Source: JBBRYK01 sp038237665 (GTDB taxonomy: Bacteria; Actinomycetota; Thermoleophilia; Gaiellales; Gaiellaceae). From it: a stretch of 8,423 nucleotides of DNA. The stretch spans positions 1-8,423 of the forward strand of contig JBBRYK010000103.1 in assembly GCA_038237665.1 (NCBI GenBank), given 5' to 3'. Numbering within the stretch: position 1 is the stretch's first letter; every line of letters starts with the position of its first letter. Below are positions 1 to 6,250 of this stretch, piece after piece. A program made the position numbers and the translations under genes. The notes beneath the pieces were generated by a model. The model was not told where the DNA came from, did not search any database, and was given only the letters and a program-made list of their open reading frames with translations.

Positions 1-284
1 GCGAGCTCGAGCGCGTCGGGTTCTACGCCTGCACGCGCGACCTCGAGGACGAGCTGACGCGGGCGGTGGGGCCGGAGGGAATGGAGCGCGTGCTCGCGGA
101 TCAAGACGAGTTGCGCGCGTTCCGGACCTACCAGAAACAGCCCGCGCACCGCGCCCGGACGCTCGAGGAACAGCTGCACGGCTTCATGTGGAACCGCAAG
201 CAGAAGTACGCCGTGCTCCTGGTGGAGGCTCTCGACCTCGAGCGCGTCCCGCGGCCGCTCGACCTCGTCTTGGCGCACATCTAG
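1..284 (+). CDS. C-terminal end of an OLD-family ATP-dependent endonuclease (TOPRIM region), 5' truncated by window edge
   Basis: The frame is open from base 3 and gives 93 residues before a TAG at 282-284. The peptide runs from ERVGFYACTRDLEDEL through FRTYQKQPAHR to a terminal LEALDLERVPRPLDLVL-type stretch (seen as VEALDLERVPRPLDLVLAHI). From memory, a DLEDEL segment, an FR-x-QKQPA segment and a final EALDL-x-RVP-x-PL ending are characteristic of the tail of actinobacterial OLD-family nucleases, which join an SMC-like ATPase to a TOPRIM nuclease domain and act on DNA. The ATPase part and the TOPRIM catalytic acidic residues lie before the window, so activity cannot be judged. No frameshift is seen. 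An in-window GTG at 66 is internal and is not the true start. The identification rests on a short tail, so the family call is likely but not certain. Confidence 0.7.
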   Translation, partial: ELERVGFYACTRDLEDELTRAVGPEGMERVLADQDELRAFRTYQKQPAHRARTLEEQLHGFMWNRKQKYAVLLVEALDLERVPRPLDLVLAHI

Positions 285-495
285 ATCAGCGCGCGTGTGG
301 GAGGCACGCGTAGGAACAGGCTGAACCTCACCCTCGCGTTCCACAAGCAGATCATCGAGCTCTAGCGGCACCGCGGCTCAGGCGTCATTCCGGAACACTC
401 TCCCACCCCGAACGCCCTTCACCTCGACGCGGGGAGTTCCACCGAGGGCCGATGAGTTCAAGCCCTCTCTGGCGTCTCGGCGTGCGTGCCAGGCC
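285..495. other. non-coding or decayed stretch after the nuclease gene
   Basis: No convincing gene is present. In the same frame as the upstream nuclease, the codons after its stop read on to a second stop at 363-365 and encode a protein-like tail, RRNRLNLTLAFHKQIIEL. This may be the remnant of another gene: the phrase loosely resembles the start of FCD/GntR-type helices, but that is a weak impression only. From 366 to 495 I see no supported feature on either strand. Confidence 0.35.
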
Positions 496-1136
496 TTGCG
501 CAAGTGTGTGAGCGCGACTCTTCTCGTCTGCCTCGTAGGCTCGGCGACCGCCGGGGCGACCGACGTGCCTACGATCGTCTCCAGCAACCTCGTTCGTAAC
601 GGGGGCGCTGAGTCGGCGGAGCCGCTCGCGACGCCAGCGGTTCGGTCGCGCCGGCGGGTTGGAAGACGTCGGAGAGATTCACTGCGGTCGCCTACTCCGC
701 GGGTGGGGGCTTTCCCCGACGCCGCCGCAGCAAGGGCAATTGCCGGCGGTAAGCACTTTTTCGCCGGTGGCCCGGCAACCAACAGCCTTGGTTCGTCGGC
801 GAGTCAGGTCGACGTCGTCCCCGCCGCGTTCCGGAGGGCAGGAATGAAGGTGACGGCAGCATTGTCCGCCGCCCTCGGCGGCTACGGCTCGCAGGCCGAT
901 AGCGCATCGGTTACGGCCACCTTCCTCAGTTCGACGGGCACGAGCTCGGCGCCCTTCGCGTCGGGCCGGTGTCGCGTGGCCGCCGCGGGAATGTCACAAA
1001 GCTGGTGCCCGTCGCGACGAGGATCGGGTTGCCTGCCGGAACGACTTCGATCGAGGTCGTGATCACGGTGAACGCGGTGCGGGGCGGCTACAAGGACGGC
1101 TACGCCGACAACGTCGACCTGCGCCTCTCGGCCTAG
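496..1136 (+). pseudogene. exported jelly-roll/CBM-like protein gene, broken by three frameshifts
   Basis: A TTG start at 496 gives RKCVSATLLVCLVGSATAGATD, a short basic N-terminus followed by a hydrophobic core and an Ala-rich cleavage region, so a signal peptide is likely. Next comes NLVRNGGAE, which matches the 'N-L-x-x-N-x-GAE' opening of many secreted carbohydrate-binding-like domains. The frame then slips by one base between about 612 and 630, where the next frame reads ASGSVAPAGWKTSERF and AYSAGGGFP. It returns through one extra C in the CCCC run at 714-717, giving DAAAARAIAGGKHFFAGGP and later LSAALGGYGSQADSASV. It slips again at 940-941, after which the frame reads ELGALRVGPV and GLPAGTTSIEVVITV and ends GYADNVDLRLSA with TAG at 1134-1136. 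Joined, the three frames make one coherent extracellular protein of about 213 residues. Its ligand is unknown. The lesions could be genuine decay or sequence errors. Confidence 0.68.
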
Positions 1137-1152
1137 CAGCTCGTCGGGGTTC

Positions 1153-1445
1153 GGCTGCGACGATCACGCCGGTGCCGATCTCGCTGCCGTTTGCCCCCAG
1201 GCCGATGGCGATGAAGGACTCGCCGAGCGCGATGATCACGATCAGCTCCTGACGCTCGGCGAAGTGCGCGGCGTGGACGCGCCAGCCCCGCACGCCGGCG
1301 AAGAGCGGCCCACGTAGCCGACGGCGATCGCGGCCACCCAGAGCAGAGGCCGGAGCTCGCTTTGCACGACCCCCGCAGCGACGATCAGAACCGCACCGAC
1401 GCATGGGGCTCGCTCGCGGCCGGACGCTAGCGCGAACTCCACGAC
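1153..1445 (-). pseudogene. ltrA-like (low temperature requirement A family) membrane protein fragment with one frameshift
   Basis: On the minus strand, bases 1311 down to 1153 encode PLFAGVRGWRVHAAHFAER followed by QELIVIIALGESFIAIGLGA. The AHFAER-x-x-LIVIIALGES signature is what I know from LtrA-family multipass membrane proteins. Upstream on the same strand (about 1445 down to 1312) another frame reads a hydrophobic helix, GAVLIVAAGVVQSELRPLLW, then VAAIAVGYVG. That fits the helix and loop just before the signature. The two parts join if one base is restored near 1312 (YVG to PLFAG). Both ends of the expected protein are missing: the C-terminal side stops 16 bases from the end of the convergent broken gene at 1136, and nothing recognisable precedes 1445. 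It is therefore a gene scrap, not a functional gene. LtrA's role in the family is poorly defined. Confidence 0.65.
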
Positions 1446-1486
1446 CGCGCCGGTCGACGTCAAACGGGTGGATGGCCGAGGCCCTC

Positions 1487-1492
1487 TATGAT
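1487..1492 (+). promoter_or_regulatory. possible -10 element (TATGAT) upstream of the ribosomal protection gene
   Basis: TATGAT matches the bacterial -10 consensus at five of six positions and stands out in very GC-rich sequence. Transcription would start near 1499, about 35 nt before the small ORF at 1536 and 98 nt before the GTG at 1597. I find no good -35 box at the usual spacing (1464-1469 is ACGGGT), so this is only a candidate. Confidence 0.3.
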
Positions 1493-1535
1493 CTATCGTG
1501 CCAACCCGGCGGCGCCGATCGACCGAGGAGCGGAG

Positions 1536-1649
1536 ATGCGCGCAGCGTTCATGTCCATCGAAAAGGGCTTTGTGACCTATTCGGAGGGTATGACGCGTGT
1601 CGCGGAAAACGCTGAACTTGGGGATCCTGGCGCATGTAGACGCCGGTAA
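1536..1649 (+). CDS. possible 37-residue leader ORF overlapping the ribosomal protection gene
   Basis: An ATG at 1536 follows a GAGGAG ribosome binding site (1525-1530) with five bases between. The ORF begins MRAAFMSIEKGFVTYSEGMT and stops at TAA 1647-1649. It runs in a different frame from the GTG start at 1597 and overlaps that gene by 53 bases, so the main gene's own GGAGGG site (1583-1588) lies inside it. Genes for tetracycline ribosomal protection proteins such as tet(M) are known to be preceded by short translated leaders that take part in attenuation. Whether this ORF does the same is inference. It could also be a chance ORF or the tail of a lost gene. I see no domain. Confidence 0.3.
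   Translation: MRAAFMSIEKGFVTYSEGMTRVAENAELGDPGACRRR
1583..1588 (+). promoter_or_regulatory. ribosome binding site deciding the GTG start at 1597
   Basis: GGAGGG lies eight bases before the GTG at 1597. An in-frame TGA at 1591-1593 rules out any earlier start in that frame, so the site and the stop together fix the start of the ribosomal protection gene. Confidence 0.7.
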
Positions 1650-3609
1650 GACAACACTCACCGAGCGGCTGCTCTATGCAGCCGGTGTCATCGACGCGAT
1701 CGGCAGCGTCGACGACGGCACGACACAGACCGACTCGTTGGCGCTCGAGCGGCAGCGCGGGATTACGATCAAGTCCGCCGTCGTGTCGTTCGCGATCGAT
1801 GACGTCACGGTCAACCTGATCGACACGCCCGGCCACCCGGACTTCATCGCCGAGGTGGAGCGGGTGCTGAGCGTCCTTGACGGCGCTGTGCTGGTCATCT
1901 CGGCCGTCGAGGGCGTGCAGCCGCAGACGCGCCTTTTGCTGTGAGCGCTCGAGCGGCTGAGCGTTCCGACGCTCATCTTCGTGAACAAGATCGACCGTCG
2001 CGGCGCCGCCTACGACTGGGTCCTCCAGGGGATCTCCGAGCACTTGACGCCGGCAATCGTCGCGATGGGATCTGTGCGTGACCTCGGCACGCGCGCCGCC
2101 GGCTTCACGCCCGGGGACGCAGCCGAACCCGACTTTGCGGTGACGCTCGCCGCTGCGCTCGCGGAGCGCGACGATGCAATCCTGGCCGCGTACGTGGACG
2201 ACGAGGCGGGCGTTCCGTACTGCCGGCTCCGCGAGGAGCTCGCGGCGCAGACGGGGAAAGGGCTGCTGCATCCGGTCTTCTTCGGCTCGGCGCTGACCGG
2301 AGCCGGCGTTGAATCGCTCATGGCCGGGGTCCCCGAGCTGCTGCCCGCGGCCGCCGGCGATGCCGACGCCCCGGTCTCGGGCACCGTCTTCAAGGTCGAA
2401 CGCGGTCCCGCCGGGGAGAAGATTGCCTTCCTGCGCATGTTCTCGGGCACCGTACGGACACGCGACCGGCTGCTCGGCCAGGACGCCGAGCGGAAGGTGA
2501 CCGCGATCAGCGTCTTCGACGGCGGGGCGACCGTTCGCCGTGCGTCGGTGTCCGCGGGAGAGATCGCGAAGGTCTGGGGCCTCGCCGAGATCCAGATCGG
2601 CGACGCGGTCGGCAGCCCGCGACGGGGCGCGGAGCAACATCATTTCGCCCCACCGACACTGGAGACGGTCCTCGTTCCCCACCGTCCCGAGGACAAAGGG
2701 CGGCTCCGCGCCGCGCTCGCGCAGCTCGCCGAGCAGGACCCGCTGATCGACGTCCGACAGGACGACGTCCGCCAGGAGCTCTCGGTGTCGCTCTACGGCG
2801 AGGTGCAGAAGGAGGTCATCCAGGCGACGCTGGCGAGCGACTACGGCCTCGACGTCGGCTTCCGCGAGACGACGACGATCTGCATCGAACGGCCCGCCGG
2901 CACCGGCGCGGCGGTCGAGCGTCTGCGCGAGGAGCCGAACCCGTTCCTGGCCACAGTCGGGCTACGCATCGAGCCGGCCGCTGTCGGCTCCGGCCTGGAG
3001 TTCCGGCTCGAGGTGGAGCTGGGCTCGATGCCGATCGCCTTCTTCCGCGCAGTCGAGGCGACCGTACGGGAGACGCTGCAGCAAGGCCTCTACGGCTGGC
3101 AGGTCACCGACTGCACAGTCACGATGACGCACTCCGGCTACCTGGGGAAGCACGGTCTTGGCCACCAGCGCTTCAACAAGAGCCTGTCAAGCACGGGCGA
3201 GGACTACCGCAACCTGACGCCACTCGTCCTGATGAGCGCGCTGCAAGAGGCGAGAACTGTCGTCTGCGAGCCGATCCACCGTTTCAGGCTGGACGCGCCG
3301 GCCGACACGCTCGGACCGGTGCTGGCGGCACTGACGCGGCTGCAGGCCGTCCCACAGACGCCGGCGACTCGGGGCTCGTCGTATGTGCTCGGGGGCGACA
3401 TCGCCGCGGCTCGCGTCCACGAGCTGCGGCTGGAGCTGCCGGCGCTGACGCGCGGCGAAGGGGTCCTCGAGTCCGCCTTCGACCGCTACCAACCCGTTAC
3501 CGGCGTGGTCCCGACCCGGCCACGCACAGACCGCGATCCTCTCAACCGCGAGGAATACCTGCTGCGCGTCGCGGGGCGCGCCATCCGACCCACCGGCGAG
3601 CCGCGGTAG
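1597..3609 (+). pseudogene. OtrA/Tet(M)-type tetracycline-resistance ribosomal protection GTPase, split by one in-frame TGA
   Basis: Proteins of this family resemble elongation factor G and use GTP to displace tetracycline from the ribosome. Codons 1-670 run from GTG 1597 to TAG 3607-3609, close to the 640-665 residues usual for the family. The G domain shows AHVDAGKT (residues 12-19), ERQRGITI (51-58), DTPGH (76-80) and NKID (130-133). An EF-G-like domain II follows, then a C-terminal region with MTHSGYLGKHG (from 510) and SLSSTGEDYRNLTPLVLM (from 529). That region is closer to what I remember of Streptomyces OtrA than to EF-G, whose domain IV reads differently. A TGA at 1942-1944 (codon 116) interrupts the G domain between TRLLL and ALERL. 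A CGA arginine codon changed by one transition would explain it. The halves are a 115-residue piece and an ORF from GTG 1981 (542 residues) that lacks the P-loop, so neither should work alone. The frame is otherwise intact. A base-call error or readthrough remain possible. Confidence 0.85.
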
Positions 3610-3620
3610 ACGAGCGAGTG

Positions 3621-3650
3621 ACGCCGGGGGTTGTCCGCAACGGCCGGTGT
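3621..3650 (+). terminator. symmetrical hairpin between the ribosomal protection gene and recQ, possible terminator
   Basis: ACGCCGG (3621-3627) pairs with CCGGTGT (3644-3650) with one G-U pair. GTTG (3630-3633) pairs with CAAC (3638-3641) around a TCCG loop, and a GG/GG internal loop separates the two stems. It begins 12 nt after the upstream TAG. There is no T-tract, so intrinsic termination would be weak. It also buries the GTG at 3647, which argues for the later recQ start. Confidence 0.4.
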
Positions 3651-3682
3651 TCGCGCTGCTCGACGACCGGCACACTGCCTGG

Positions 3683-5632
3683 ATGAACGCCGAGGCCCGC
3701 GATGGCGGCGCATCGGTGGTGCGAGAAGCCCTCGCCGCGGAGTTCGGCTTCGACTCGTTCCGCCCTGGCCAGCAGCAGGTCGTCGAGACGCTGCTCGCCG
3801 GGCGATCCGCGCTCGCCGTCTTCCCGACCGGGGGCGGCAAGAGCCTCTGCTACCAGCTTCCGGCCTTGCTGCTCGACGGGGTCACGGTCGTCGTGTCGCC
3901 GCTAATCGCGCTGATGAAGGACCAGATCGACTTCCTCACCGCTCGGGGTGTCGATGCCGCCCGGCTCGACTCCAGCCTCGGCCTGGCCGAGGCTCGCGAC
4001 GTCTCCGAGCGGCTCCGCGCCGGCAGCTTGAAACTCCTCTACGTCGCTCCGGAACGGTTCAACAACGAGCGGTTCCTGGCCCAGCTCGAGGAAACGACGA
4101 TCTCGCTCTTCGCGGTCGACGAGGCTCATTGCATCTCGGAATGGGGTCACAACTTCCGGCCCGACTATTTGAAGCTCGCGGTGCGCGCCCGGGAGCTCGG
4201 CGCCGAGCGCGTGCTCGCACTGACCGCGACCGCCACGCCCGCGGTCGTCGCGGACATCTGCGAGGGATTCGGGATCAAGGAGGGCGACGCGGTCGTCACC
4301 GGGTTCTACCGGCCGAACCTGACTCTTCTGACCACCCCCGTTCGCGCCGAGGCGCGAGGACGGCTCCTGATCGAGAGGCTCCGCGAACGCCCGCCCGGCC
4401 CGGCGATCGTCTACGTGACGCTGCAGCGCACGGCCATGCACGTCGCGGCGCTGCTGGCGGAAGCAGGGCTCCCTGCCCGCGCCTACCACGCCGGCATGGC
4501 CGCCGAGGACCGCGTCGCGGTGCAGGAGTGGTGGACGGGGTCCGACCGCAACGTCGTCGTGGCCACGATCGCCTTCGGCATGGGCATCGACAAGGCCGAC
4601 GTGCGCTACGTCTACCACTTCAATCTCCCGAAGGGGCTCGAGTCGTACTCGCAGGATATCGGCCGCGCCGGGCGGGACGGGGCTGCCAGCATCTGCGAGC
4701 TCTTCGCCTGCCCGGACGACATCCCGACGCTCGAGAACTTCACCTTCGGCGACACGCCGACTCGCGTCGCCGTGGCGGGCCTCATCGAGGAGGTCTTCGT
4801 CAACCAGCCGGGCCTGCAGTTCGACGTCTCCGAGTACGACCTGTCCGCCCGCTACGACGTGCGGCCGCTCGTGCTGAAGACGATCCTGACCTACCTCGAG
4901 CTCGACGGCCTCCTCGAGCAGGGAACGCCCTTTTACGCGGGTTACAGCCTCCGCCCGACGTCGCGGCCGCTCGACGAAGTGTTCGCCGGCTTCGACCAGG
5001 CCCGCGCCGGGTTTCTCCGCCGTCTCGTTGCCACCGGCAAGGCGGGGCGCATCTGGACGAGCGTCAGCCCCGACGCCGCGGCGGCGGAGCTCGGCGAGGA
5101 TCGAGGCCGCATCGTTCGAGCGCTCGGCTACCTCGAGCAGCAGGGCTTCGTCGAGCTGAAGCCCGCAGACGCGCGCCAGCGCTACACCGTGCTCGCGCGG
5201 CCGGAGTCGACCGACGACCTGCTCGACGGGCTCGCAAACCGCTTCGATCGGCGCGAGCAGGTGGAGACGGCGCGCATCGCGCGCGTCCTCGCCCTCGTCA
5301 CGCAGGACGGCTGCCAGGTGAACGCGCTGGTCGGGTACTTCGGCGAGACGCGCGACGAGCCCTGCGGCCACTGCAGCTTCTGCCTCAGTGGCTCGGCACA
5401 GCAGCTTCCCGAGCCGGCGCCGGCGACCACGCTCAACACCGTCGACGCGGGGGCGCTCGCAGCCCTGCAGGCCGCGCACCCGGAGGCCCTCGGCGAGCCC
5501 AGGCAGCGCGCGCGTTTCCTCTGCGGGATCACGAGCCCGGCGACGAACCGCTCGAAGCTGACTCGCGGGCCGCTCTTCGGTTCGCTCGCCGACCGCCGCT
5601 TCGCTGAAGTCCTCGCCTGGTGCGAGAGCTGA
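3683..5632 (+). CDS. recQ: RecQ-family ATP-dependent DNA helicase with C-terminal zinc cluster
   Basis: This is a 3'-5' superfamily 2 DNA helicase, expected to act in recombination and repair of stalled forks. In 649 residues it shows motif 0 (FGFDSFRPGQ), Walker A PTGGGKS (48-54), SPLIALMKDQ (72-81), VAPER (121-125), DEAH (146-149) followed by CISEWGHNFRPDY, LTATA (180-184), and motif VI QDIGRAGRDG (324-333). A winged-helix-like region follows. The four likely zinc cysteines, C544, C561, C564 and C567 (YFGETRDEPCGHCSFC), come after it. In E. coli RecQ the zinc cluster directly follows the helicase core. No HRDC domain is recognisable; the tail ends FAEVLAWCES. I chose ATG 3683 because it puts FRPGQ about 25 residues in, as in known RecQs. 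GTG 3647 would add 12 residues, but it sits in a hairpin, and neither start has a clear ribosome binding site. The end overlaps the next gene by 13 bases, suggesting one transcript. Confidence 0.93.
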   Translation: MNAEARDGGASVVREALAAEFGFDSFRPGQQQVVETLLAGRSALAVFPTGGGKSLCYQLPALLLDGVTVVVSPLIALMKDQIDFLTARGVDAARLDSSLGLAEARDVSERLRAGSLKLLYVAPERFNNERFLAQLEETTISLFAVDEAHCISEWGHNFRPDYLKLAVRARELGAERVLALTATATPAVVADICEGFGIKEGDAVVTGFYRPNLTLLTTPVRAEARGRLLIERLRERPPGPAIVYVTLQRTAMHVAALLAEAGLPARAYHAGMAAEDRVAVQEWWTGSDRNVVVATIAFGMGIDKADVRYVYHFNLPKGLESYSQDIGRAGRDGAASICELFACPDDIPTLENFTFGDTPTRVAVAGLIEEVFVNQPGLQFDVSEYDLSARYDVRPLVLKTILTYLELDGLLEQGTPFYAGYSLRPTSRPLDEVFAGFDQARAGFLRRLVATGKAGRIWTSVSPDAAAAELGEDRGRIVRALGYLEQQGFVELKPADARQRYTVLARPESTDDLLDGLANRFDRREQVETARIARVLALVTQDGCQVNALVGYFGETRDEPCGHCSFCLSGSAQQLPEPAPATTLNTVDAGALAALQAAHPEALGEPRQRARFLCGITSPATNRSKLTRGPLFGSLADRRFAEVLAWCES

Positions 5633-6246
5633 GCCGGTACATCCTCCGCGAGAACGTTCGCCGGCGGTTCGCCCCGCTCGAGGGCTCCGCGGGACGGAGC
5701 GTCTACCGGGAGGGGACCGCCCGGTTCGACACCGCGGAGGAGTCGGTCACCGTGCGGCCGCCATTCGGGCTCGCGCACGAGGGGGAGTACGACGTGATCC
5801 ACGTTGAGCCGCTTCTGGGCGACCTCGCGCGCGACCGGCTGGTCGGGGTCTTGCTCGTCCGGCTCGGCGGGTACGCGATCGGGGTTTTCTCGGGAACCGA
5901 GCTGCTCGCCTCCAAGGTCGGCACCCGCTACGTCCAGGGACGGCACCGCGCCGGCGGGTCGTCCGCGAACCGGTTCCGGCGGCGGCGCGACGAGCAGGCT
6001 AAGGCGCTCGTCGAGAAGGCAGCCGAGACGGCCGTTCGCGTGCTCCAGCCGTATCTGCGCGACCTCGACGCGCTCGCGCTGGGAGGCGACCGCTTTGCCC
6101 TCTCGCGCACGGTTACGGAACGACGGGAGCTCGTGGCACTCGAGCCCCGCACGCTGTCCCGGGTGCTCCCGGTTCCCGACCCGAGGCGCGACGTTCTCGA
6201 ACGTGCGATTCACGACGTCTACGCCGCCGAGGTCTCCTCCGGCTGA
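5620..6246 (+). CDS. VLRF1/Vms1-like peptidyl-tRNA hydrolase (release-factor fold), acVLRF1 type
   Basis: The 208-residue product matches my memory of the actinobacterial VLRF1 family, relatives of eRF1 and of Vms1/ANKZF1, which cut nascent chains from tRNA on stalled ribosomes. The core reads RLGGYAIGVFSGTEL (residues 82-95), then SKVGTRYVQGRHRAGGSSANRFRRRR in two overlapping parts (98-123), with the loop GGSSANRF at 112-119 and a basic helix RRRRDEQAKALVEKAA after it. A C-terminal part (ALALGGDRFALSRTV, VLPVPDPRR) looks like the usual alpha/beta domain. Remembered relatives have GGWSQQRF at the loop; here the glutamines are replaced by Ala and Asn, so hydrolysis may be altered. GTG 5620 starts 13 bases before the recQ stop. 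The next gene begins four bases after this one ends, so the three genes probably form one operon. The protein is cytosolic, with no signal or membrane segment. An upstream start is unlikely because of the overlap. Confidence 0.75.
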   Translation: MRELSRYILRENVRRRFAPLEGSAGRSVYREGTARFDTAEESVTVRPPFGLAHEGEYDVIHVEPLLGDLARDRLVGVLLVRLGGYAIGVFSGTELLASKVGTRYVQGRHRAGGSSANRFRRRRDEQAKALVEKAAETAVRVLQPYLRDLDALALGGDRFALSRTVTERRELVALEPRTLSRVLPVPDPRRDVLERAIHDVYAAEVSSG

Positions 6247-6250
6247 GCGT

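Noticed and set aside
378..782. A minus-strand open frame covering the first broken gene
   Set aside because: No domain is recognised. The plus strand carries a coherent exported protein in the same bases, and only the short tail at 378-495 is free of overlap.
1942..1944. TGA as a selenocysteine or reassigned codon
   Set aside because: The family has an arginine-like position here, no hairpin resembling a SECIS element was seen after it, and TGA serves as a normal stop for recQ and the VLRF1-like gene.
1549..2682. A 377-codon antisense frame across the ribosomal protection gene
   Set aside because: It is a shadow of the EF-G-like gene, with Arg/Asp-rich content and no motif.
3902..5479. A 525-codon open frame antisense to recQ
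   Set aside because: Its composition (Arg, Glu, Val, Leu rich) mirrors the codons of recQ. It has no start signal, domain or neighbour that would support a gene.
3631..5607. A 658-codon open frame overlapping recQ in the next frame
   Set aside because: It is extremely rich in Arg, Pro and Ala and has no recognisable domain, as expected for a shadow frame of a GC-rich gene. recQ in the adjacent frame has every helicase motif.
5804..6250. Upstream extension of the kinase frame into the VLRF1-like gene
   Set aside because: The Ser/Arg-rich sequence before ATG 6251 is the VLRF1 gene read in the wrong frame. The kinase-like sequence starts only after 6251.
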